Below, one piece after another: positions 7,863 through 14,315 of a stretch of 26,295 nucleotides of DNA. The notes under the pieces were generated by a model, which did not search any database, was not told the DNA's origin, and saw nothing but the letters and a program-made list of their open reading frames with translations. Within the stretch, counting starts at the first letter, position 1. Every line of letters starts with the position of its first letter. The stretch covers positions 1 through 26,295 of the forward strand of contig CALBST010000459.1 of assembly GCA_937967425.1 (NCBI GenBank), read 5' to 3'. The stretch comes from an uncultured Caulobacteraceae bacterium. GTDB taxonomy: Bacteria; Pseudomonadota; Alphaproteobacteria; Caulobacterales; TH1-2. Both the position numbers and the translations under genes were made by a program.

Positions 7863-7886
7863 GCGACGCAGTTTATACGAGTGCGC

Positions 7887-9056
7887 ATGATTCATGCAGG
7901 CGCAGCAGCAGCAAAACTCCAAGCGGCAGGCGGCGTGCGTTCCCTCGCGTTCGACGCGACAACGCCTCTCCAACTCTCCAGCGGCGAGCCGTTGGCGCCG
8001 TTAAGCATAGCGTTCGAAACCTATGGCGCACTCAACGCCGATCGCAGCAACGCCGTGCTCGTCTGTCACGCACTGACCGGCGACCAGTTTGTCGCCAGCC
8101 CAAATCCGGTGACAGGCCGGCCGGCTTGGTGGCCCCGCATTGTCGGGCCTGGCCGTCCGATCGACACCAACCGCTTCTTCGTCGTGTGCTCGAACGTGCT
8201 CGGCGGTTCGATGGGCACAACCGGGCCGGGCTCTATCGCGCCCGACGGTTTGCCCTACTCGCTGCGCCTACCAGCCGTGACGATGGCCGACGCCGTGCGC
8301 GCGCAAGCGATGCTGGTGGAGGCGCTCGGCATCGAAAACCTCTTCCTCGTCATCGGCCCGGGCATGGGCGGCATGCAGGCTCTGCAATGGGCGAGCGCCT
8401 ACCCGAAGCGCGTCTTCGCGTGCGTCACTGTCGCCGCCGCCGCAAAACAATCGGCGCAGAATATCGCGCTCGCCGAACTTGGCCGGCAGGCGATCATGGC
8501 CGATCCGGACTGGCGCAATGGCGCTTATCTCCAACACGGCGTTCGCCCGACACGTGGCGGCAGTGTCGCGCGCACGGCTGCGCAATTGGCCGGACTCTCC
8601 GCGCAGGACGTGCGCTCACGCTTTGAAGGAGCACGGACGCAGGAACGCTTCGCCTTCAACGCCGAAGGCGCCAACGACACCATGCGTCAGCAACAGGGCG
8701 CGGGCTTCGTCGATCGCTTCGACGCGAATTCCTATCTCTATCTCTCCCGCGCCATGGACGGCTTCGATCTCGCCGCCGATTTTGGCGGGCGCCTCGCCAA
8801 CGCCTTCCAGGGCGGCGCGACACGCCATGGGGTGTTTTCGTTCTCGAGCGATTGGCGCTATCCGCCCGATGAGGGTCGCGAGATTGCACGCGCGCTCGCG
8901 GCCGCAGGCGCCGAGGCGTCCTTCCTCGAAATCACCAGCGCCCATGGCCATGACGCTTATCTCGGGCATGAGCCCGCGTTCGAAGCGGCGCTCACCGGCT
9001 TCATCGACGCCGCCGCCGCCGCGCGCGGATTGGCGCTCAACGGCGGAGGCGCCTGA
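7887..9056 (+). CDS. metX: Homoserine O-acyltransferase (MetX) family protein lacking the nucleophile Ser
   Basis: The 389-residue alpha/beta-hydrolase fold protein belongs to the MetX family, which acylates homoserine with acetyl- or succinyl-CoA at the entry to methionine synthesis. Family landmarks are HALTGDQ (61-67), the GTTGPGS block (110-116), RQAIMADPDW (200-209), SYLYLSRAMD (282-291), the triad Asp in SSDWRYPP (Asp322) and the triad His in GHDAYL (His355). The nucleophile elbow, normally GGSMGGMQ, reads GPGMGGMQ (157-164). The catalytic Ser is therefore Gly159, codon GGC at 8361-8363. The start chosen is ATG 7887, because upstream in-frame sequence is antisense to the neighbour and lacks family similarity. 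The gene overlaps metW by one base. Confidence 0.85.
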   Translation: MIHAGAAAAKLQAAGGVRSLAFDATTPLQLSSGEPLAPLSIAFETYGALNADRSNAVLVCHALTGDQFVASPNPVTGRPAWWPRIVGPGRPIDTNRFFVVCSNVLGGSMGTTGPGSIAPDGLPYSLRLPAVTMADAVRAQAMLVEALGIENLFLVIGPGMGGMQALQWASAYPKRVFACVTVAAAAKQSAQNIALAELGRQAIMADPDWRNGAYLQHGVRPTRGGSVARTAAQLAGLSAQDVRSRFEGARTQERFAFNAEGANDTMRQQQGAGFVDRFDANSYLYLSRAMDGFDLAADFGGRLANAFQGGATRHGVFSFSSDWRYPPDEGREIARALAAAGAEASFLEITSAHGHDAYLGHEPAFEAALTGFIDAAAAARGLALNGGGA

Positions 9057-9676
9057 TGGCTCAGCTCGAACTCGTCCATCCTGCCCCACTCGATCTGACC
9101 AGCGCCGAGCCGCGCGGCGATCACTTCGTCATTTCGCAAATGGTCAGCGATGGCGCGCGCGTCCTCGATGTTGGTTGCGGTGACGGCGCGCTCATGCAGC
9201 TCTTGGTGCGCGAATGCGGCGCAAAGGTGCGCGGCCTGGAGATCGACCCGAACAAGGCGCACCGCTGCGTCGTCCGCGGCATGTCGGTGGTTCAGGGCGA
9301 CGCTGAGCGTGACCTCGGCGAGTTCCCGAGCGGAGCGTTCGATTTCGTGGTCTTCTCCCACACATTGCAGCACTTCCGCCGCCCGCAGGCGGCGCTGAAG
9401 CAAGCTGGCCGCATCGGCGCGCAGGTCATCGTCTCCATTGCCAATGCCGGGCGCTGGGACAAGCGCTTACAATTGCTCACGCAAGGCCGCCTCGGTGCGA
9501 GCGAGCTGCTGCAGCGTTATTCAGTGCGCGACTTCGCCGATCTCGCCCGCGAGATGCGCTTCGGCATCGAGCGCGCCGTGCCGCTCTCGCGTGGCCACGC
9601 CGGCGCACCGTTCGCCAAGACGATCTGGCGCGCGAACTGGTTCTGCGAAGAAGCCGTGTTTCTGCTGACGCCATAA
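9056..9676 (+). CDS. metW: Methionine biosynthesis protein MetW
   Basis: The 206-residue class I SAM-binding fold protein has motif I VLDVGCGDGAL at about residues 36-46. The MetW-like body includes GLEIDPNKAHRCVVRG, SVVQGDAERDL, FDFVVFSHTLQHFRRP and a C-terminal WRANWFCEEAVFLLT. MetW is found next to metX in many proteobacteria and is thought to act with it in homoserine acylation; a methyl-transfer role is not established. The start overlaps the metX stop (TGATG), so the two products are made from one coupled message. This pairing matters because the MetX here lacks its usual nucleophile. Confidence 0.92.
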   Translation: MAQLELVHPAPLDLTSAEPRGDHFVISQMVSDGARVLDVGCGDGALMQLLVRECGAKVRGLEIDPNKAHRCVVRGMSVVQGDAERDLGEFPSGAFDFVVFSHTLQHFRRPQAALKQAGRIGAQVIVSIANAGRWDKRLQLLTQGRLGASELLQRYSVRDFADLAREMRFGIERAVPLSRGHAGAPFAKTIWRANWFCEEAVFLLTP

Positions 9677-9677
9677 G

Positions 9678-10769
9678 ATGAAGCGCCTCGTCATCTGTTG
9701 CGACGGCACATGGCAGCGCCTTTACGGCAATAGCCTCACCAATGTCGCGCTGACTGCACGGGCCGTCGCGCCGCGCGACGCCAAGGGCAATCTTCAGATC
9801 GTCTATTATTCTGCCGGCGTCGGCGCTTCGCTTAGCGGCCTCAGCCTCTGGCAGGGCATGACCGGCGCCGATCTGGACGACAACCTGCTCGATGCTTGGC
9901 TGTTCATCAATCTGAACTACGAGCCCGGCGATCAGATTTATCTGTTCGGCTTTTCGCGCGGCGCCTACACGGTGCGCTCGCTTGCCGGGCTCTTGCGCAA
10001 ATGCGGGGTGCTCCGCCGCGAACATGTCGACAAATCGCGCGATGCGCTCGAACTCTATCGCAATCGCGAGCTGACCGCCGACAGTGAAGAAGCAGAACGC
10101 TTCCGGGTGGCGCACGCCATTGCCTGGCCGCGGCTGGCTAGGCCGTTCACCTCGCCGCCGGTTGATCTCGCCATCCGCTATGTCGGCGTTTGGGACACGG
10201 TGGGCTCGCTCGGCATTCCGCGCATCTTGCCCATCTCCATCGGCCTCAACGCCCAGTACGAATTTCACGACACCGCGCTCTCGCGCTGCGTCGAACACGC
10301 CCGCCACGCCGTGGCGATCGATGAACGGCGCGCCGCGTTCGCGCCGACGCTTTGGAGCAATATCGACGCTTTCAACACGCCCGGCACGCGCCCGCGCGTG
10401 GCGCAGCAATGGTTTCCCGGTGACCATGGCGGCGTTGGCGGCGGCGGCGCGCGCGGACTTTCGAATTGCGCGCTGATGTGGGTGCTCGAAGGGGCCGAAC
10501 TCGCCGGCCTCTCGATTTCGCGTGAGCCTGGCTCCGTAATTTCCGGTTGCCTCGCCGACATCGATCCGATCACGCCGGGCGTCGACGGCAAAGGCTTTCC
10601 GATCATGCGCGCGCTGACCTCGCGCTGGCGCAAAGGGCTCAATCGCTTCGAGGACATTCACGAAACCGCACGTTTGCGCTTTGCCGCCAATCCCGCATAC
10701 AGGCCGCCGCTCCTCACGCCCTTCGCAGAACGCATAATGGCATCCGTGCAGCAGCGTCAGGCGGCCTGA
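9678..10769 (+). CDS. DUF2235 (Tle1-like) alpha/beta hydrolase
   Basis: The 363-residue protein begins MKRLVICCDGTW, the hallmark of DUF2235, and has the nucleophile elbow GFSRGAYTVRSLAG (Ser93 within GxSxG). Later landmarks are RYVGVWDTVGSLG and WFPGDHGGVGGG, whose Asp/His are candidates for the rest of the triad. The family includes the type VI phospholipase effectors Tle1 and many housekeeping-context hydrolases of unknown substrate. No signal peptide, T6SS gene or immunity gene is nearby, so an effector role is unlikely. Only one base separates it from the metW stop, which suggests co-transcription with metX-metW. A lipase or esterase activity is an inference. Confidence 0.85.
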   Translation: MKRLVICCDGTWQRLYGNSLTNVALTARAVAPRDAKGNLQIVYYSAGVGASLSGLSLWQGMTGADLDDNLLDAWLFINLNYEPGDQIYLFGFSRGAYTVRSLAGLLRKCGVLRREHVDKSRDALELYRNRELTADSEEAERFRVAHAIAWPRLARPFTSPPVDLAIRYVGVWDTVGSLGIPRILPISIGLNAQYEFHDTALSRCVEHARHAVAIDERRAAFAPTLWSNIDAFNTPGTRPRVAQQWFPGDHGGVGGGGARGLSNCALMWVLEGAELAGLSISREPGSVISGCLADIDPITPGVDGKGFPIMRALTSRWRKGLNRFEDIHETARLRFAANPAYRPPLLTPFAERIMASVQQRQAA

Positions 10770-10821
10770 CGGGGCGAGCTATGGCTCAGGTCACGCGCGA
10801 TTGCGAGACGCCAAAGACCGG

Positions 10822-11451
10822 TTACACGTCAGCGTACGCAAAGGCCAAACGGCCAAGTAGCCCCTGCGGCTTCAACCGCCCCTCGGTCGCAAACAGGCAG
10901 ACGCACGCCTCGTCGCCTTCTACCACTGGCTGGTGATTGAGATCGCCATCAGCCGCTGCGAAATCACCGGCAGCGAAGAGCCCCAACTCATCGCGATACG
11001 CGCCCTTAAGCACAGTGCAAAACTCAGCGCCCGAATGCTCGTGCCGCGCCGTTAGGCCGCCAGCCGCGACCGAAAGCAGATACACGCGGTTCTCCGGTGC
11101 ATGGGGGGTATCGACACCCGCAACCCAAACGCCGGGCGCGACCCACCGCTTCCTCTTCAAAGACAACCGCTCGACGAACGGACGCGTGTCCATCTTCACC
11201 TGAGGCGCCTGCTCGCCTAAGCGCGACATCACGTTGGTGAGAGAGTCCGCGCTGACGTCCGCCTCCGCCATGTCGCTCAGGGCGGCGCCGGACGCGGCTT
11301 CGAACGCACCCACACGCGCTCGGCAGTGCGCGCAAGCGTCAAGGTGCGCGCCGACGACCAAGCCGAAACCCGGCTCCAGCGCGCCGGCGGCGTAGCCGGT
11401 TAGAATATCGTCAGAAGGATGATGACGCGGGCTCACTTCAATTGCTCCCAA
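10822..11451 (-). CDS. chrR: ChrR-family zinc/cupin anti-sigma factor
   Basis: The 209-residue protein has both ChrR domains. The N-terminal zinc anti-sigma domain has His11 and the HxxxCxxC set His36, Cys40, Cys43. The C-terminal cupin has the metal ligands His137, His139, Glu143 and His173 (RHEHSGAEF and LNHQP). These correspond closely to the ligands of Rhodobacter sphaeroides ChrR, which holds RpoE inactive until singlet oxygen or organic hydroperoxide appears. The gene follows the sigma factor and overlaps it by 19 bases, the normal arrangement for a cognate pair. The cupin is complete, so the signal-response half is expected to work. Confidence 0.9.
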   Translation of the reverse strand: MGAIEVSPRHHPSDDILTGYAAGALEPGFGLVVGAHLDACAHCRARVGAFEAASGAALSDMAEADVSADSLTNVMSRLGEQAPQVKMDTRPFVERLSLKRKRWVAPGVWVAGVDTPHAPENRVYLLSVAAGGLTARHEHSGAEFCTVLKGAYRDELGLFAAGDFAAADGDLNHQPVVEGDEACVCLFATEGRLKPQGLLGRLAFAYADV

Positions 11452-11975
11452 TGCGCGCGCAGCTTGATGAGCGCAAGCCGCAGACGCGATTTCACTGTGC
11501 CAAGCGGCAACGATAAATGCGCCGCGATTTCCGAATGCGGCCGATCTTCAAAGAACGAAAGCTGCACCACCTGGCGCTGTTCGTCCGAGAGCGTCGCTAG
11601 TGCGGCAGCAACTTGATCCTCGGTCTCGCCACGCATGGCCGCCTCGTCAGGCGCCTCGTCTTCACTCTCCTCACTCACCAACACCGTTTGACGGTAAGCA
11701 AGCTCCGTCCGTTCGCGGCGCAGTTTATCTATCCAGGCGTTGCGGGCGATGACGAAGATCCAGGTCGAAGCCTTCGCCTTCTTTGCATCGAACGAGGCCG
11801 CGCGGCGCCAGACCGAAACCATGGCGTCCTGCATCAAGTCTTCCGCCACCGCCGCTGGCGCGCCCAACCGCACCAAATAGCCCTTAACTTTGCCGGCATA
11901 GGCTCTAAACAGCGCCGCGAAGGCATCTCTATCGCCACGCGCCGTGCGGGCAATCAGCGTCTCATCTGACTCCAT
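11433..11975 (-). CDS. rpoE: ECF sigma factor, RpoE/ECF11-type
   Basis: The 180-residue protein has the two ECF regions: sigma-2 (DAFAALFRAYAGKVKGYLVRLG through DLMQDAMVSVWRRAASFD and STWIFVIARNAWIDKLRR) and sigma-4 (LSDEQRQVVQLSFFEDRPHSEIAAHL with the recognition helix GTVKSRLRLALIKLR). The acidic linker SEESEDEAPDEAAM between them is typical of the ChrR-controlled group. I chose ATG 11975 (MESDETL...). The in-frame ATG at 12056 would place the start at the expected transcription start of the promoter-like element upstream, and residues 1-27 of that longer form are Arg-rich and unlike the family. It is translationally coupled to chrR and probably autoregulated. Confidence 0.9.
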   Translation of the reverse strand: MESDETLIARTARGDRDAFAALFRAYAGKVKGYLVRLGAPAAVAEDLMQDAMVSVWRRAASFDAKKAKASTWIFVIARNAWIDKLRRERTELAYRQTVLVSEESEDEAPDEAAMRGETEDQVAAALATLSDEQRQVVQLSFFEDRPHSEIAAHLSLPLGTVKSRLRLALIKLRAHWEQLK

Positions 11976-12062
11976 CCCATCATCCACGACGCGAAGCCTC
12001 CGCCGGCGCGTCCGCACCACCGAAACCGGGCCGGGAGCATAGGCCATCGCACACATCGGTCC

Positions 12063-12091
12063 CGATACGGCCCTGCTCCCGGCCTGGATCA
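12063..12091 (-). promoter_or_regulatory. Putative ECF-type promoter for rpoE-chrR
   Basis: Read on the minus strand: -35 TGATCC (12091-12086), a 17-base spacer and -10 GTATCG (12068-12063). TGATCC is the -35 element known for Rhodobacter RpoE (ECF11). Transcription would begin near 12056, giving a leader of about 80 bases before ATG 11975. A matching element faces the other way three bases away. Confidence 0.6.
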
Positions 12092-12094
12092 GTG

Positions 12095-12123
12095 TGAACC
12101 GCAGACGCGCGCCGTCCGTATCG
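12095..12123 (+). promoter_or_regulatory. Putative ECF-type promoter for the FAD oxidoreductase-DUF1365 operon
   Basis: Read on the plus strand: -35 TGAACC (12095-12100), a 17-base spacer and -10 GTATCG (12118-12123). It has the same -10, spacer length and all but one -35 base as the divergent element driving rpoE. It predicts that the oxidoreductase operon is a direct target of this sigma factor. Confidence 0.6.
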
Positions 12124-12169
12124 GCCCGGTAACCAGCCTGCAGCGGGCATGCTGGAGCGGAAACGTTCG

Positions 12170-13522
12170 ATGGCCTTCACCTCCAGCACAGAAACTCGCC
12201 GGCAAAATATCGCCGTCATTGGCTCGGGCATAGCCGGAATGTCGGCAGCATGGCTGCTCAGCCAGAAACACGAGGTCACGGTCTACGAGCGGAACAAGCG
12301 CCTCGGCGGACACTCGAACACGGTGGTTGTGGACACGAGCTTAGGCCCCACGCCCGTCGATACGGGTTTCATTGTTTTTAACGATGCTACCTATCCAAAC
12401 CTTATCGCATTGTTCGAGCACCTCGGTGTCGAAACCAAGGTCTCCGACATGTCATTTGGCGTTTCGCTGCGCGGCGGCGAGACGGAATACTCGTCCGTGG
12501 ATACGTCAGCGTTTCTTTGCGGCGGCCGCAACCTTATCAGCCCGCGCTTTTGGTCGATGACGTGGGACCTGCTGCGCTTCTACCGCAGCGCCCCCCTCGA
12601 TCTATTGCGCACGCGTGATCAGCTGATATCGCTGGGCGAATATCTGAACCAGAAGGGTTATGGCGACGCCTTCCAGCGCGATCACCTTCTGCCGCAAGCG
12701 GCCGCGATTTGGTCGGCTTCAATGGGCGAGATACACCACTATCCGGCCTGCGCTTTCGTCCGCTTCTTCGAGAACCATGGTCTCTTGAAACTCAAGGGCC
12801 GTCCCAAGTGGCGCACTGTTGAAGGCGGCAGCCGGGCCTACGTCGAAAAGCTGACCGCGCCTTATGCGCGAAACGCGCGCCTTGGCGCGGGCGCTGTATC
12901 GGTGCGCCGCGACGGCGCCGGCGTTTGGGTGCGCGAAGCGCAAGGTCGAGTCGATCGCTTTGACAGCATCGTAATTGCCACGCACAGCGACGAAGCGCTT
13001 GCCATGCTCGACGACGCGAGCCCCGAGGAGCGCCACCTTCTCGGCGCCTTCAAATACGCCAAGAACCGCGCTGTCCTTCACACGGACGCCGCCTTCATGC
13101 CGCGCCGCGAACCGCTTTGGGCCAGCTGGAACTATGTGGGCGACAACCCGGACGGCGGCTGCGTCGTCACCTACTGGATGAACAAACTCCAGAACATCCA
13201 GAGCCGCGAGCAACTCTTCTTGACACTTAACCCGCGCACGGAGCCGCGCGCCGAAACAGTTCTCTACGAGACCAGTTACGACCACCCCGTGTTCAACGCC
13301 GCCGCGATCCGCGCGCAGGAACAGCTATGGTCGCTCCAGGGTGTACGCAACACCTGGTTCTGCGGCGCCCACTTTGGCTCAGGTTTCCACGAGGATGGAT
13401 TGCAGTCAGGCCTCGCAGTGGCCGAGCAGCTCGGCGGCGTGCGGCGGCCCTGGACTGTCGAAAACGAATCCGGTCGAATTCATCTTCTCCCCACGCAGCA
13501 GCGCCCGGCGCTTGCCGCATGA
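12170..13522 (+). CDS. FAD/NAD(P)-binding oxidoreductase (amine oxidase-like)
   Basis: The flavoprotein of about 450 residues has an N-terminal dinucleotide-binding motif IAVIGSGIAGMSAAWLL and the FAD-ribose Glu segment VTVYERNKRLGGHSNTV. Further landmarks are DTGFIVFND and the C-terminal flavin-contact region WFCGAHFGSGFHEDGLQSG. The family is frequent in RpoE-ChrR regulons next to DUF1365 and cyclopropane-fatty-acid-synthase-like genes, and has been linked to fatty-acid modification there. The reaction here is inferred only from context. I prefer ATG 12170 because GGAG lies 12 bases upstream; ATG 12149, seven residues earlier, is the alternative. It overlaps the next gene by four bases. Confidence 0.85.
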   Translation: MAFTSSTETRRQNIAVIGSGIAGMSAAWLLSQKHEVTVYERNKRLGGHSNTVVVDTSLGPTPVDTGFIVFNDATYPNLIALFEHLGVETKVSDMSFGVSLRGGETEYSSVDTSAFLCGGRNLISPRFWSMTWDLLRFYRSAPLDLLRTRDQLISLGEYLNQKGYGDAFQRDHLLPQAAAIWSASMGEIHHYPACAFVRFFENHGLLKLKGRPKWRTVEGGSRAYVEKLTAPYARNARLGAGAVSVRRDGAGVWVREAQGRVDRFDSIVIATHSDEALAMLDDASPEERHLLGAFKYAKNRAVLHTDAAFMPRREPLWASWNYVGDNPDGGCVVTYWMNKLQNIQSREQLFLTLNPRTEPRAETVLYETSYDHPVFNAAAIRAQEQLWSLQGVRNTWFCGAHFGSGFHEDGLQSGLAVAEQLGGVRRPWTVENESGRIHLLPTQQRPALAA

Positions 13523-14277
13523 ACGCGATCTACACCGGACATGTCGCGCACATGCGGCCCGGCAAGCATCGCCTCCGCTATTCGGTGTTCATGCTGACGC
13601 TCGACCTCGATCGGCCGATCAAGGGTCTGCGATTGCTGAGGCACAATCGCGGCGCACTTTTCGCCTTCTTCGATCGCGATCATGCCGAGCGGCGCGACGC
13701 GCCGCTCAAGCCGCAAATCGAGGCTAAACTCCGCGACGCCGGCATTCCGTGGGACGGAGGCCGTATCGTGTTGCTTACGATGCCACGGCTCTTCAACTAC
13801 GTCTTCAATCCGCTTAGCGTCTATTTCTGCTATCGCCGAGACGGCTCGCTCGCTGCGCTCGCTCACGAGGTCTCGAACACGTTCGGCGAAAGCCACTTCT
13901 ACATTCTGCCGCCGCGGCTGGAGCGCAACGGCAACGTCACACAAAGCTGCGCCAAGCAATTCTACGTCTCGCCCTTTCTAGAGGGCGATTTGTCTTACGA
14001 GTTCAACATCACACCACCCGGCCAACGCGTCGCCGTGGCCATGATCGTGCGACGCGGCGAGGAGATCGCGTTGACCGCCTCTTTCGCCGGGGCGCGCCGC
14101 GATCTGAGCGACGCGCAACTCTTTCGGGCCTGGCTCGCCAACCCGCTGATGACCTTCAAAGTCATCGCCGGCATTCATTGGGAAGCGCTGCTCATGTTGC
14201 TCAAAGGCGTGCGCTTCCTTGGCAGACGCGGACAGCACCCCCGCCCCTCGGTCCGCGATAAGAAAGCGGCGGCGTGA
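13519..14277 (+). CDS. DUF1365 domain-containing protein
   Basis: The 252-residue protein starts MNAIYTGHVAHMRPGKHRLRYSVFML and contains MPRLFNYVFNPLSVYFCYRRDGSLAALAHEVSNTFGESHFY, the core of DUF1365 (quoted in two parts of one run: MPRLFNYVFNPL and SVYFCYRR). The start at 13519 is set by the 4-base ATGA overlap with the oxidoreductase and by the family's usual N-terminus. DUF1365 genes usually lie between the flavoprotein and a cyclopropane-fatty-acyl synthase-like methyltransferase. Here the next gene is on the other strand and the methyltransferase is absent. Its molecular function is unknown; a role in membrane lipid modification under photo-oxidative stress is the best inference. Confidence 0.87.
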   Translation: MNAIYTGHVAHMRPGKHRLRYSVFMLTLDLDRPIKGLRLLRHNRGALFAFFDRDHAERRDAPLKPQIEAKLRDAGIPWDGGRIVLLTMPRLFNYVFNPLSVYFCYRRDGSLAALAHEVSNTFGESHFYILPPRLERNGNVTQSCAKQFYVSPFLEGDLSYEFNITPPGQRVAVAMIVRRGEEIALTASFAGARRDLSDAQLFRAWLANPLMTFKVIAGIHWEALLMLLKGVRFLGRRGQHPRPSVRDKKAAA

Positions 14278-14293
14278 TCACTCACGCCGCCGC
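14266..14293 (-). terminator. Terminator between convergent DUF1365 and DUF885 genes
   Basis: A perfect 12-bp inverted repeat (14266-14277 and 14282-14293) has a 4-base loop and lies between convergent genes. On the minus strand it is followed by TTTCTTAT, giving a usable U-tract for the DUF885 message. On the plus strand no U-tract follows. The left arm includes the DUF1365 stop codon. Confidence 0.6.
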
Positions 14294-14315
14294 CTGCCGC
14301 TTCACGCAATGAAAT

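Noticed and set aside
7362..7886. Upstream in-frame extension of metX (175 extra codons)
   Set aside because: The extension is antisense to the chorismate mutase gene and unlike MetX N-termini; ATG 7887 matches the family start.
9678..10769. Type VI secretion effector reading of the DUF2235 gene
   Set aside because: No immunity gene, VgrG, PAAR or other T6SS component is nearby, and it is coupled to methionine genes.
10770..10821. Gap between DUF2235 and chrR examined for a terminator
   Set aside because: No convincing stem with a U-tract on either strand.
11976..12056. N-terminal extension of the sigma factor to ATG 12056
   Set aside because: It would place the start codon at the expected transcription start of the promoter-like element and adds an Arg-rich segment not seen in the family.
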